Of a stretch of 64,000 nt of DNA, positions 1 to 11,622 are shown one piece after another. Made by a program: the position numbers and the translations under genes. The DNA comes from an uncultured Pelagibacteraceae bacterium. GTDB taxonomy: Bacteria; Pseudomonadota; Alphaproteobacteria; Pelagibacterales; Pelagibacteraceae. Each line of letters begins with the position of its first letter. Position 1 is the first letter of the stretch. Where the stretch lies: assembly GCA_902587295.1 (NCBI GenBank), contig CACIKS010000002.1, positions 34,134 through 98,133 of the forward strand. The letters run 5' to 3'. Below the pieces are notes generated by a model. It was not told the DNA's origin, did not search any database, and saw only the letters and a list, made by a program, of their open reading frames with translations.

Positions 1-1278
1 ACTACTCAAACAATTAAAACTCAATCAAATCCCTTGCCATTTCAATTTCCTCCAGGCTCTCCTTTCGAGGATATGTTTAAAGAATTTCAAAGACCTACTG
101 AAAGAAAAGCCACTTCATTAGGTTCAGGATTTATAATTAAAAAGAATGGTACAGTAGTTACGAATAACCACGTTATCGAAAATGCTGATGACATTATTGT
201 GAGAGTAGATAATAAAGAATACGAAGCCGAAGTTGTAGGATCAGATCCATATGCAGATGTTGCGGTTTTAAAAATTCAATCTGATGAAGATTTTAAACCT
301 GTTCTATTTGGTAACTCAGACAAAGCCAGAATAGGAGACTGGGTAGTAGCGATTGGAAATCCTTTTGGGTTAGGTGGAACAGTAACATCAGGGATAATCT
401 CTGCAAGGAATCGAGACATAAATTTAACCAGGTACGATGATTTTATTCAGACCGATGCATCTATCAACCAAGGAAATTCTGGTGGGCCTTTATTTAATTT
501 AGAAGGTAAGGTAATTGGAATAAACACAGCAATCATTGCTCCTGGACAAGCTGGATCAATTGGAATTGGTTTTGCTATTCCTGCAAACGCTGCATCAAAT
601 ATTATTGATCAATTGATAAAATATGGAGAAACAAAAAGAGGTTGGTTAGGAGTTAGAATTCAACAAGTAACAAAAGAAATTGCTGAAGTTCAAAATTTAG
701 ATAAACCGAGGGGCGCTCTTATCGCAGGTGTATCCGAGGGAAGTCCTGCCGAAAAAGCTGGAATTAAACCAGGAGATATTATTTTAGAATTTGACGGACA
801 AAAAATACAAACTATGAGAAATCTTCCAAGAATAGTTGCAAACACCAAAGTGGGAAAAAATGTTGTTGTTAAAGTATGGAGAGAAAAGAAATCTTTTACA
901 AAAAGATTAACTCTCGGTAGATTAGAGTCTTCTAAAGAATTTATTCAGGAAAATAAGAAAAAAGAAAAAGTAAAAGAGACAGAAATTGAAAACTTAAAAA
1001 TTTCAGTTAGAGATTTAACCACAGAAGATACTGAGGCTAGAAAGTTAGATAAAAATTTAAGAGGAGTTGTGGTGACCGAAATTTTATCTAAAAGTCCACT
1101 TGCAGCACTACTAAGTTTAGGAGACATAATCGTTGAGGTTCAGAATAAAACAATACAAGACACTAAAAGTTTAGAAAAAGTTTCTCAAGAAATTTTTAAA
1201 AATGGTGACAAAACTTTATTAATAAGATTTATTAATAAACGAAATCAACCAAGTTATGGTACTGTTAAAATAAAATAA
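1..1278 (+). CDS. degP: DegP/HtrA-family periplasmic serine protease, 5' end cut by window
   Basis: This is an S1C protease and chaperone for periplasmic quality control. The reading frame is open back to base 1, so the TTG start of the ORF track at base 34 is only a window-edge artefact; the signal peptide and true start lie upstream. The trypsin fold shows the catalytic His in TNNHVIENAD, Asp in YADVAVLKI and Ser in GNSGGPL. Two PDZ domains follow, the first around GALIAGVSEGSPAEKAGIKPGD and a weaker one near the C terminus (LRGVVVTEILSKSPLAAL). miaA starts 2 bases after the stop. Only the N terminus is missing. Whether it is DegP or DegQ cannot be told from this fragment. Confidence 0.93.
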   Translation, partial: TTQTIKTQSNPLPFQFPPGSPFEDMFKEFQRPTERKATSLGSGFIIKKNGTVVTNNHVIENADDIIVRVDNKEYEAEVVGSDPYADVAVLKIQSDEDFKPVLFGNSDKARIGDWVVAIGNPFGLGGTVTSGIISARNRDINLTRYDDFIQTDASINQGNSGGPLFNLEGKVIGINTAIIAPGQAGSIGIGFAIPANAASNIIDQLIKYGETKRGWLGVRIQQVTKEIAEVQNLDKPRGALIAGVSEGSPAEKAGIKPGDIILEFDGQKIQTMRNLPRIVANTKVGKNVVVKVWREKKSFTKRLTLGRLESSKEFIQENKKKEKVKETEIENLKISVRDLTTEDTEARKLDKNLRGVVVTEILSKSPLAALLSLGDIIVEVQNKTIQDTKSLEKVSQEIFKNGDKTLLIRFINKRNQPSYGTVKIK

Positions 1279-1279
1279 C

Positions 1280-2203
1280 TTGTCTAACAAAATTAAAAAA
1301 AAAATAGTCCTTTTATTCGGACCTACAGCATCTGGTAAATCAAAACTTGCACTAGACATTGCCGAAAAGTTTGACGGTGAAATTATTAATGCCGACAGTA
1401 TGCAGGTTTATAAAGAAATTAAAATCCTTTCAGCTAGACCAGATAAAAGTAAAATAATGCATCATTTTTATGGATTTATATCAGCAAAAGAAAAATTTTC
1501 AGTAGGTAAATGGTATGAGTTAGTACAAAAAAAAATAAAACAAATTAAAAAAAGAAAAAAAGTCCCTGTAGTGGTTGGCGGTACCGGTCTTTACTTTAGA
1601 GCCTTAACCGATGGTTTAGTTAAAATACCTGAAGTAGAAAAAAAAGATTTTTCTTATTTAAATCCTATTGGAAGATGGATGATGGGAAATCATTATTATA
1701 AAAAAAACCCTACAATTTTTGAAGGTATTAACCGAAACGATATTCAACGAGTTTCCAGAGCTATTTCAGTTTATGAGGGAACAGGTTTAACCCTTAAAGA
1801 ATGGCAAACTAAAGAAAATAAAAAATATTTTAAATCCTCAGATTTTATTAAATTATGTCTTTTGCCACCAAAAAACGAATTAGAAAAAAAAATTAAAAAT
1901 AGATTTAATAAGATGTTAAAAAATGGTGCACTAAACGAGGTTCGTAATTACAAAAAAAAATTTTTGGAGCCAGCATCTAATATTTCTGCAAATTCAATTA
2001 TTGGAATCTATGAAATTGGTTTATATCAGCAAAAATCAATTAACATTAAAGAGGTAAAAGAGAGGGTTTTAATAAAAACTCGTCAATATGCAAAAAGGCA
2101 ATATACCTGGCAAAGAGGTCAGATGAAGGATTGGAAACAATTCAATGACACCAATTATCTTGATTTAAGAAAAAAAATTCTAAGTTATTTATCTAAAACT
2201 TGA
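1280..2203 (+). CDS. miaA: tRNA dimethylallyltransferase
   Basis: MiaA prenylates A37 of tRNAs that read codons starting with U, using dimethylallyl diphosphate. The N terminus has the P-loop GPTASGKS, followed by the family motifs NADSMQVYKE and VVGGTGLYFRAL. Toward the C terminus the R-Q-Y-A-K-R-Q-Y-TW segment is the tRNA-contacting region seen in MiaA. At 307 residues it has normal length. The start appears to be TTG, one base after the degP stop codon; no ATG lies close enough to include the P-loop. It is probably cotranscribed with degP upstream. Confidence 0.95.
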   Translation: MSNKIKKKIVLLFGPTASGKSKLALDIAEKFDGEIINADSMQVYKEIKILSARPDKSKIMHHFYGFISAKEKFSVGKWYELVQKKIKQIKKRKKVPVVVGGTGLYFRALTDGLVKIPEVEKKDFSYLNPIGRWMMGNHYYKKNPTIFEGINRNDIQRVSRAISVYEGTGLTLKEWQTKENKKYFKSSDFIKLCLLPPKNELEKKIKNRFNKMLKNGALNEVRNYKKKFLEPASNISANSIIGIYEIGLYQQKSINIKEVKERVLIKTRQYAKRQYTWQRGQMKDWKQFNDTNYLDLRKKILSYLSKT

Positions 2204-2233
2204 CCCAAAATTTTCCTAAGATAGATTATATTT

Positions 2234-4000
2234 ATGGGAAAATTAATATCAGGTGCAGAAATTGTTTTTAAAGTTTTAGAACATCATAATGTAAAGCATA
2301 TATTTGGTTATCCAGGTGGTGCAGTACTACCAATTTATGATGAATTAAAAAATCATAAAACTATTAAACATATTTTAGCTCGTCATGAACAAGGCGCAGG
2401 ACATGCCGCTGAAGGTTATGCTCGTTCTTCAGGAAAACCTGGAGTAATGTTAGTTACATCAGGACCAGGAGCAACAAATGCAGTGACAGCTTTAACCGAT
2501 GCTTATATGGACTCAGTTCCAATTGTTTGTATAAGCGGACAAGTTCCAACTCATTTAATCGGAACAGATGCATTTCAAGAATGTGACACAACAGGAATTA
2601 CTAGACCTTGTACCAAACATAATTGGTTAGTCAAAGATGTTAAAGATTTAGCAGATGTAATGGATCGTGCATTTGAAATTGCAATGACAGGAAGACCAGG
2701 TCCAGTTTTAGTTGATATACCAAAAGATATTCAATTTAAAAAAACTGAATTTATAATTAAAAATAAAAAAAATAAAAAATCTAATGGGAAATTAAATGGC
2801 AAAGCAAATAATGCAGAGGTTGATAAAGTTATAAATATGATGAAGAAATCTTCTAGACCAATTTTTTACACAGGAGGAGGAGTCATAAATTCTGGACCTG
2901 AGGCAAGCAAGTTGTTGAGAGAACTTGTTTCGATTACTGGATTTCCAATAACATCGACATTACAAGGACTAGGAGCTTACCCTGGAGACGATCCTTCTTT
3001 TCTTGGAATGTTAGGAATGCACGGAACATATGAGGCTAACAACGCAATGTACAACTGCGACCTTATGATTAATATTGGAGCTAGATTTGATGACAGGATA
3101 ACAGGAAAGGTTGATGAATTTTCGCCAAAGTCAAAAAAAATTCATATTGATATTGATCCTTCATCGATAGGAAAAAATATCAAAGTAGATCTAGCTGTAA
3201 TTAGTGATGTAGAAAGTTTTTTAAAAAGTTTAAATAAGAGATTTAAAGAAAAAAATAAAGATTTCTCAAACTCTAATAAGGCTAATATATCAAATTGGTG
3301 GAAAGATATTGACAAATGGAGACAAAAAAAATCTTTAAATTTTAAAAACAGTAAAGAGGTTATCAAACCTCAATATGCTGTTCAGAGACTTTATGAACTT
3401 TCTAAACAAAAAGATACTTATATCACAACAGAAGTAGGACAACACCAAATGTGGGCTGCTCAGCATTATAAATTTAATAAACCAAACAGATGGATGACAT
3501 CAGGGGGCCTTGGAACTATGGGCTACGGACTACCAGCAGCCGTAGGTGTTCAGGTAGCAAATCCAGGTAAATTAGTAATAGATATTGCTGGGGAAGCCTC
3601 TGTTTTGATGACGATGCAAGAAATGTCCACTGCAGTTCAGTACAATCTACCAATAAAAATATTCATTTTAAATAATCAATATATGGGAATGGTTAGACAA
3701 TGGCAGGAACTATTGCATGAAAAGAATTATTCAGAAAGTTATACCGCAGCATTACCAAATTTTGTAAAACTTGCAGAAGCTTATGGATGCGTTGGAATAC
3801 AAGCAAAAAAACCTGACGAATTAGATGATAAAATTAACGAAATGATAAATATTAACAAACCCGTAATTTTTGATTGTCTAGTAGACCCGATGGAAAATTG
3901 TTTTCCTATGATACCTTCTGGAAAACCTCACAATCAAATGTTATTAGGACCAGAGGATGAAAAAGAAGAAGTTTCAGACGAGGGAAAGACTTTAGTATAA
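2234..4000 (+). CDS. ilvB: Acetolactate synthase large (catalytic) subunit
   Basis: This enzyme condenses pyruvate with pyruvate or 2-oxobutyrate, the first common step of valine, leucine and isoleucine synthesis. The N-terminal TPP domain has the catalytic Glu in ARHEQGAGHAAEGYA, the middle domain follows, and the C-terminal TPP-binding motif reads GEASVLMTMQE...LNNQ. The usual G-D-G is G-E-A here; from memory this variant is common in alphaproteobacterial enzymes, so I do not read it as inactivation. A lysine- and asparagine-rich linker lies near residue 180. The stop overlaps the ilvH start (TAATG), which implies translational coupling to the regulatory subunit. Confidence 0.96.
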   Translation: MGKLISGAEIVFKVLEHHNVKHIFGYPGGAVLPIYDELKNHKTIKHILARHEQGAGHAAEGYARSSGKPGVMLVTSGPGATNAVTALTDAYMDSVPIVCISGQVPTHLIGTDAFQECDTTGITRPCTKHNWLVKDVKDLADVMDRAFEIAMTGRPGPVLVDIPKDIQFKKTEFIIKNKKNKKSNGKLNGKANNAEVDKVINMMKKSSRPIFYTGGGVINSGPEASKLLRELVSITGFPITSTLQGLGAYPGDDPSFLGMLGMHGTYEANNAMYNCDLMINIGARFDDRITGKVDEFSPKSKKIHIDIDPSSIGKNIKVDLAVISDVESFLKSLNKRFKEKNKDFSNSNKANISNWWKDIDKWRQKKSLNFKNSKEVIKPQYAVQRLYELSKQKDTYITTEVGQHQMWAAQHYKFNKPNRWMTSGGLGTMGYGLPAAVGVQVANPGKLVIDIAGEASVLMTMQEMSTAVQYNLPIKIFILNNQYMGMVRQWQELLHEKNYSESYTAALPNFVKLAEAYGCVGIQAKKPDELDDKINEMININKPVIFDCLVDPMENCFPMIPSGKPHNQMLLGPEDEKEEVSDEGKTLV

Positions 4001-4548
4001 TGGCTAAACCTAAATCAGCTTATAGTGAACCAGGTAAACTTGGAAAATCAGAGCATCACATTATTGTGGTTTGGGTTGATAATGAAGCCGGGGTGCTTGC
4101 AAGGGTAGCAGGTTTATTTTCTGGACGAGGTTATAACATTGAATCATTAGCTGTTGCTGAAGTCGATAAGAAAAAACATATTTCAAGAATAACCATAGTA
4201 ACTTCAGGGACGCCGCAAGTTATAGAACAGATTAAACTACAGTTGAGAAAGCTTATACCTGTTCATAAAGTTGCGGATTTTAAAAGAAACGACCCGAATA
4301 TATTGTTTAAAGAGTTAGCTTTATTTAAAGTTGTTTCTTCAAAGAAAAATAGAGAAAAAGCAAGAAAAGTTTGTAAAAAATATAACTCTCTTGTATTGGA
4401 CAAATCAAAAAACTCTTTCGTTATTCAGGTAACTGCATTAAGAAGAGAAATAGATAAACTTATTGACACATTAGGCCCACTTGGGTTGGTGAGCGCATCA
4501 AGAACAGGTGCAGTTGCTATGACTAGAGGTTCTGAAGTTTTTAAATAA
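4000..4548 (+). CDS. ilvH: Acetolactate synthase small (regulatory) subunit
   Basis: The regulatory partner of IlvB confers valine feedback inhibition and raises catalytic activity. An N-terminal ACT domain is visible (HIIVVWVDNEAGVLARVAGL, then RGYNIESLAV), followed by the C-terminal ALS_ss_C-type domain. At 182 residues it is slightly longer than the usual 160-170 because of an N-terminal extension of about 20 residues. It overlaps ilvB by one base and lies 16 bases upstream of ilvC in the same operon. Confidence 0.95.
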   Translation: MAKPKSAYSEPGKLGKSEHHIIVVWVDNEAGVLARVAGLFSGRGYNIESLAVAEVDKKKHISRITIVTSGTPQVIEQIKLQLRKLIPVHKVADFKRNDPNILFKELALFKVVSSKKNREKARKVCKKYNSLVLDKSKNSFVIQVTALRREIDKLIDTLGPLGLVSASRTGAVAMTRGSEVFK

Positions 4549-4561
4549 AAAAAGGAATTAA

Positions 4562-5584
<1,023 letters not shown>

Positions 5585-5680
5585 CCCAATCTGGTTTCAA
5601 ATTTAATATTTTTTTAATAAATATTTTGCAAATTAACGTAATAATTGTATTATAACCCTTACCTTAATTTTAAAAAGATA

Positions 5681-7246
5681 ATGGAAGATAAAAATAGAAT
5701 CATAATTTTTGACACGACTATGCGTGATGGAGAGCAATCTCCGGGCGCTTCAATGAGTCTTGAAGAAAAATTACAAATTTCTCGAGTATTTGACGAATTA
5801 GGAATTGACGTAATCGAAGCAGGTTTTCCAATTGCTTCGCCCGGTGATTTTGAAGCAGTATCTGCTATTAGCAAAATATTAAAAAAATCAGTTCCCGCAG
5901 GATTATCTAGACACACAAAAAAAGATATTGATGCTTGTTACGATGCTCTAAAATCTGCAAAAAGATTTAGAATTCATACATTTATATCTACAAGTTCATT
6001 ACATATGAAACACAAATTAAACAAAACTCCTGAGCAAGTAATTGAGTCAATTAAAGAGCACGTTACATATGCAAGAAAATTCACTGATGATGTCGAATGG
6101 TCTTGCGAAGATGGTACTAGAACTGATATGGATTTTATGTGCAAGACAGTTGAACTTGCAATTAAGTGCGGTGCTAAAACAATAAATATTCCAGATACAG
6201 TTGGTTATACAGTTCCATCAGAATTCAAAAAAATTATAGAGACTTTAAAAAATAAAGTTCCAAATATAGATAAAGCAGTACTGTCTGTTCATTGTCACAA
6301 CGATCTAGGTCTAGCAGTAGCAAATTCTTTAGCTGGAGTTTCTGCAGGTGCGAGACAAGTTGAGTGCACAATAAATGGGATCGGTGAAAGAGCAGGTAAT
6401 GCTGCTCTAGAAGAAATTGTTATGGCAATGAAAACAAGAGCTGATTTAATGCCATTTAAAACGGGCATAAATACTAAATTAATAAGCAAAGCATCCAAAA
6501 CTGTTTCAAATGCCACTGGTTTTCCAGTGCAATTTAATAAAGCAATTGTTGGAAAAAATGCTTTTGCACATGAATCAGGCATCCATCAGGATGGTATGTT
6601 AAAAAATAGAAATACTTATGAAATTATGACACCAGAGAGCGTTGGAGTAAAAAAAACTTCTTTAGTTATGGGTAAACACTCTGGAAGACATGCGTTTAAA
6701 GACAAACTATCAGACCTAGGTTATGCTGGTGTAACAGACGATGTAATCCAAACAGCCTTTGGAAAATTTAAGATTTTAGCAGATAAAAAGAAACATGTTT
6801 ATGATGAAGACATTATAGCTTTAGTAGATGATAGTTTAATTAAAGAAAGTAATGTAATAAATCTAAAATCTCTAAAAGTCTTTGCTGGAACAGGGGAGCC
6901 TCAAAAAGCTGAAATGACTCTAGAAGTTTACGGTGATTTAAAAAAAGCTAGTGAAATAGGAGATGGTCCAGTAGATGCAATATTTAAGTGTATTAAAAAA
7001 CTTTATCCTCATGAAGTTAAGCTGCAACTGTATCAAGTACATGCTGTAACAGAGGGAACCGATGCACAAGCAACAGTTAGTGTAAGAATTGAGGAAAAAG
7101 GTAAAACAACTGTTGGTCAAGCAGCAGACACAGATACCTTGGTAGCATCAGCAAATGCATATTTAAATGCTTTAAATAAAATGATTATTAAAAGAGAAAA
7201 AACTGCTCCGAAAGATTACGAGCAAGAAAGAATGAAAGGAATATAA
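5681..7246 (+). CDS. leuA: 2-isopropylmalate synthase
   Basis: LeuA condenses 2-oxoisovalerate with acetyl-CoA, committing carbon to leucine. The HMGL-like TIM barrel starts with DTTMRDGEQSPGASM and has the metal-binding HCHNDLGLA and the signature NGIGERAGNAALEE. A C-terminal LeuA dimer (allosteric) domain covers roughly the last 130 residues. The ORF track begins at TTG 5645, but ATG 5681 gives the family's normal N terminus (MEDKNRIIIFDTT) and 521 residues, so I chose it. mreB begins at the base after the leuA stop, an unusual junction between leucine synthesis and cell-shape genes. Confidence 0.96.
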   Translation: MEDKNRIIIFDTTMRDGEQSPGASMSLEEKLQISRVFDELGIDVIEAGFPIASPGDFEAVSAISKILKKSVPAGLSRHTKKDIDACYDALKSAKRFRIHTFISTSSLHMKHKLNKTPEQVIESIKEHVTYARKFTDDVEWSCEDGTRTDMDFMCKTVELAIKCGAKTINIPDTVGYTVPSEFKKIIETLKNKVPNIDKAVLSVHCHNDLGLAVANSLAGVSAGARQVECTINGIGERAGNAALEEIVMAMKTRADLMPFKTGINTKLISKASKTVSNATGFPVQFNKAIVGKNAFAHESGIHQDGMLKNRNTYEIMTPESVGVKKTSLVMGKHSGRHAFKDKLSDLGYAGVTDDVIQTAFGKFKILADKKKHVYDEDIIALVDDSLIKESNVINLKSLKVFAGTGEPQKAEMTLEVYGDLKKASEIGDGPVDAIFKCIKKLYPHEVKLQLYQVHAVTEGTDAQATVSVRIEEKGKTTVGQAADTDTLVASANAYLNALNKMIIKREKTAPKDYEQERMKGI

Positions 7247-8281
<1,035 letters not shown>

Positions 8282-8299
8282 TTTATTGTTATTTAAGCG

Positions 8300-9178
8300 A
8301 TGGCAACAAGCAGAGATGATTTTGGTATAGCTATTCGCTCTGCGTTATTGCAGAGAGGAGCAAGACAAAAATTTTCTCTTTTTGTATTAATTTTAATTTC
8401 AATTTTTATTTTTGCATTAGACAACACCAATTTAAAACCAGTTAAAGCTTTCAGAAGCTTGATTAACGATGGAATTTATCGTATTTCAGCAGTTTCTTCA
8501 TCTCCAATTAGGTTTTCATCAGCCACAAAGGATTTCTTTGTTAGACACGTATTTATTTACAAAGAAAATGAAAAACTAAAAGATGAGATTAGGCAACTAA
8601 AAGAACTCGAATTAAATACATCTTATTTAAGAACTGAAAATAAACAGCTTCAGGAAATAGTACAATTAGATAAAAAAACATCTTTTAGAACGGTAGGAGC
8701 AAAAATAATGTTGGATAAGAATAGTCCTTATCTTAACTCTGCAATAATTAATAAAGGAACAAACTCTGGAATTAAACTTGGTATGCCAGTTTTGAGCAAA
8801 GGACATTTAGTAGGAAAAATTGTCGAGGTAAACTATATCTCTTCGAGAATATTATTGTTAAACGATCTTAATAGTAAAATTCCTGTGGTATTATCACCAA
8901 CAGGTGATCAAGCAATTCTTTCAGGTATAGGTAAGTTAGATCCAAGTTTAGAATATTTACCCAAAGATTTTAAAATTAAAGAAAACAAAAAAACTGGTTT
9001 ACCTATTCAAAATGTAGTTTACACATCTGGTAAGGATGGGGTTTTGCTCTCTGGAATTTCTATCGGAGAAGCATTTGCAGAAGATGGACGTATAAAAGTA
9101 AAACTTTTTACTGATCCAAATCAAATTTTTTTAGTCAATGTAATATTAGACCAAGAAACTGATTTGGAGGCTATGTAA
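8300..9178 (+). CDS. mreC: Rod-shape-determining protein MreC
   Basis: A bitopic inner-membrane protein that links MreB to the periplasmic wall-synthesis enzymes. A single transmembrane helix lies around residues 25-42 (FSLFVLILISIFIFAL). A coiled coil follows (ENEKLKDEIRQLKELEL, then LRTENKQLQEIV), and the rest is the beta-barrel MreC core with GTNSGIKLGMPVL. It lies 18 bases after mreB and one base before mreD. Confidence 0.93.
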   Translation: MATSRDDFGIAIRSALLQRGARQKFSLFVLILISIFIFALDNTNLKPVKAFRSLINDGIYRISAVSSSPIRFSSATKDFFVRHVFIYKENEKLKDEIRQLKELELNTSYLRTENKQLQEIVQLDKKTSFRTVGAKIMLDKNSPYLNSAIINKGTNSGIKLGMPVLSKGHLVGKIVEVNYISSRILLLNDLNSKIPVVLSPTGDQAILSGIGKLDPSLEYLPKDFKIKENKKTGLPIQNVVYTSGKDGVLLSGISIGEAFAEDGRIKVKLFTDPNQIFLVNVILDQETDLEAM

Positions 9179-9179
9179 A

Positions 9180-9695
9180 ATGGCAATAAATGTTAAGACA
9201 TTCAAAAATAGCTTTTTACGAACTGCCCCATTAATTTTATTAATCTATATATGTATTTCAGAATTCCATACGCAATTTTATTATTGGAATATCTTTTCTT
9301 TCAACCTCCAATTTATAATAATTTATTATTGGATTTTGAGGGATCCTTCGATTCTAGGATATGGCTTTGTTTTTTTATCTGGAGTTATCAATGATGTGGT
9401 TTTGAGCATTCCTCTCGGGACTAGTTCTCTTTCTTTTTTGTTTGTTTCTCTGGTTGCAGCCTATGTAAGAAACGCTACAGTAAGAAGCTCTTTGTTTACA
9501 GACTGGTTTACTTTTATTGTTGCGATACTTGGCGGTAATCTACTCACATATTTTTTAATTAAAAATTTTAGCGAAATGAAAGTGGAATACATTTCAGTTT
9601 TTTACAACTCTATGTTTACATTTATACTTTATCCGGCTTTTTGGCTTATTTTTGAATTATATAAAAAAACTATATCTTTAAGGACTTATGATTAG
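9180..9695 (+). CDS. mreD: Rod-shape-determining protein MreD
   Basis: A small polytopic inner-membrane protein of the elongasome, with about five hydrophobic helices in 171 residues. The LSGVINDVVLSIPLGTSSLS segment fits the MreD family, in which a G-x-x-D-D/N-V pattern recurs. Its weak sequence conservation means the call rests partly on position between mreC and mrdA. Its 3' end overlaps the mrdA start by 8 bases. Confidence 0.88.
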   Translation: MAINVKTFKNSFLRTAPLILLIYICISEFHTQFYYWNIFSFNLQFIIIYYWILRDPSILGYGFVFLSGVINDVVLSIPLGTSSLSFLFVSLVAAYVRNATVRSSLFTDWFTFIVAILGGNLLTYFLIKNFSEMKVEYISVFYNSMFTFILYPAFWLIFELYKKTISLRTYD

Positions 9696-11622
9696 ATCAG
9701 GTGGGGAAAGTAAAATAAGATTAATAGGACGAAGAATGTTTATAATATCTGCAGCAAAAGCAGTTGTTGTTTTTGGCCTTGTTGGAAGATTAATTTCATT
9801 ACAAATTAATGAAAGTAAAAAATACAAAACATTATCTGATAAAAATAGATTTAGAGAATGGAAATTTGCTTCCCCCCGTGGACTTTTTAAAGATTACTAT
9901 GGTGTACAAATAGCCTCAAACAAACAAGTTTACCAGCTTCATATTGTACCAGAAAATTCGGAAAATTTAGAAGTTTTACTTTTTAGATTAAAGAATATTT
10001 TAAATTTATCTGAAAAAGAGATTTTTAAAATTAAAAAAAAGATAGGCTCCCAAAAACCGTGGGATCCAGTAATTATTTCAGATAATTTAACCTGGTCAGA
10101 GTTTTCAAGAATAAATTTATTCTTACACGAACTACAGGGAGCGGAACCAGTAGTATCCGTAGCCAGAATTTATGATGAACCTTCTTCTGTACATATAATT
10201 GGATATGTGTCTAAAGCCAGCAAAAGGGATTTGCAAAATAAAGAATATTTAAAAAATAGAATAGCTGCAGGTACTAGAGTGGGGAAAACTGGACTAGAAA
10301 ACAAGTTAGACTCCCAGGTAATTGGTGAAGTTGGATATAAAAGATATGAAGTAAATGCCTTTGGAAAAAGAATTAGAGAGGTTTCAATTGATCCTGGAAA
10401 ATCAGGAAAAAATTTTACTACTACCCTAGATTTAGAAGTTCAAAAACTTTCTTCTGAACTTCTCAAGGGAAAGTCAGGATCAGTATGTGTGATGGATATT
10501 TATAGGGGAGATATTATTTCTATGGTGTCATCTCCAGTTTTTGATCCAAATAAATTTGTACACGGCATTGATCAAAAAAGCTGGAACAATTTAATTAAGC
10601 ATAGAGACAAGCCATTAATAAATAAGTCGATAGCAGGTCTTTATCCACCCGGATCTACAATTAAAACTTTAGCTGCAATTAGCGCATTAGAAAATGATGT
10701 TTTTAACCATAAAACAGTAATTCGTTGTACAGGTTCAATTGAGCTGTACGGAGAAAAATTTCATTGTTGGAAGAAAAAAGGACACGGTTTTATGGATATG
10801 AGAGAAGGTATTAAGCAATCTTGTGATATTTATTTTTATGAAGTTGCAAGAAAATTAGGTATAGACAGATTATCAGAAACTGCTCAAAAATTTGGTTTAG
10901 GCAAAAGAGTTTTAAATGGACTGGTAGAAGAAAGAAGTGGAGTAGTTCCAAACACAAGCTGGAAGAAAAAAAATCTTGGTAAAAATTGGTATCTTGGAGA
11001 AACACTGCACGCAGGTATAGGTCAGGGATACTGGCAATCATCACCATTACAATTATGTTTGATGACGGCTCAAATTGCAAATGGTGGTTATAAAATTGAA
11101 CCAAGAATTGTTTTAGATGAAAATAATAATGATAAATTTAGTGATTTAAATCAATTCATTAAAGATAAAAAAACATTTTCGGACGATGTAGTTAGCCTTT
11201 ATAATTTTATTGCCAAGTTTAAATATAAAAGTCTATTCAGAAATCCAGAAAATATAAAATTTGTTCAAGACGCCCTTTTCGGAGCAACGAATGAACCAGG
11301 AGGTACATCCTATGGTTCTAGACTAACTAAAAAAAACTTTATATTTGCTGGTAAAACTGGAACATCGCAAGTAAAACGATTTACTGCAAGACAAAGAGAA
11401 CTAGAAGTAAAGAATGAAGATTTACCATACGAGGACAGAGACCACGCTTTATTTGTTGCCTTTGCTCCATACGAAGACCCGCGGTATGCTATAAGTGTAG
11501 TAATAGAACATGGTGGTTCAGGAAGTAAAGCTGCGGCACCAATAGCTAAAAAAGTCATCAAAAAAGTTTTAGATAGACATCCTTTAAGAGAAACCAAAAG
11601 AGAGAATGGAGAATTAGCATAA
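9688..11622 (+). CDS. mrdA: Penicillin-binding protein 2 (elongasome transpeptidase)
   Basis: A class B PBP that cross-links peptidoglycan during lateral growth. It has an N-terminal membrane anchor (residues about 15-35), a PBP dimerisation domain, and a transpeptidase domain with the active-site S-x-x-K in PPGSTIKTLA, S-x-N equivalent SCD in KQSCDIYFYE, and KTG in FAGKTGTSQV. The length of 644 is normal. It overlaps mreD by 8 bases and shares its stop A with the mrdB start. Confidence 0.96.
   Translation: MIRSGGESKIRLIGRRMFIISAAKAVVVFGLVGRLISLQINESKKYKTLSDKNRFREWKFASPRGLFKDYYGVQIASNKQVYQLHIVPENSENLEVLLFRLKNILNLSEKEIFKIKKKIGSQKPWDPVIISDNLTWSEFSRINLFLHELQGAEPVVSVARIYDEPSSVHIIGYVSKASKRDLQNKEYLKNRIAAGTRVGKTGLENKLDSQVIGEVGYKRYEVNAFGKRIREVSIDPGKSGKNFTTTLDLEVQKLSSELLKGKSGSVCVMDIYRGDIISMVSSPVFDPNKFVHGIDQKSWNNLIKHRDKPLINKSIAGLYPPGSTIKTLAAISALENDVFNHKTVIRCTGSIELYGEKFHCWKKKGHGFMDMREGIKQSCDIYFYEVARKLGIDRLSETAQKFGLGKRVLNGLVEERSGVVPNTSWKKKNLGKNWYLGETLHAGIGQGYWQSSPLQLCLMTAQIANGGYKIEPRIVLDENNNDKFSDLNQFIKDKKTFSDDVVSLYNFIAKFKYKSLFRNPENIKFVQDALFGATNEPGGTSYGSRLTKKNFIFAGKTGTSQVKRFTARQRELEVKNEDLPYEDRDHALFVAFAPYEDPRYAISVVIEHGGSGSKAAAPIAKKVIKKVLDRHPLRETKRENGELA

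Noticed and set aside
945-1127. Opposite-strand ORFs of 60-130 residues throughout the track
   Set aside because: They lie inside well supported genes, have no ribosome-binding sites or family motifs, and reflect AT-rich antisense frames. The same applies to those inside ilvB, ilvC, leuA, mrdA, etfA, hsdS, the S1C protease and the liv genes.
3590-3605. IlvB thiamine-binding motif G-E-A instead of G-D-G as a sign of inactivity
   Set aside because: The change is conservative, the rest of the motif is intact, and I recall the same form in other alphaproteobacteria.
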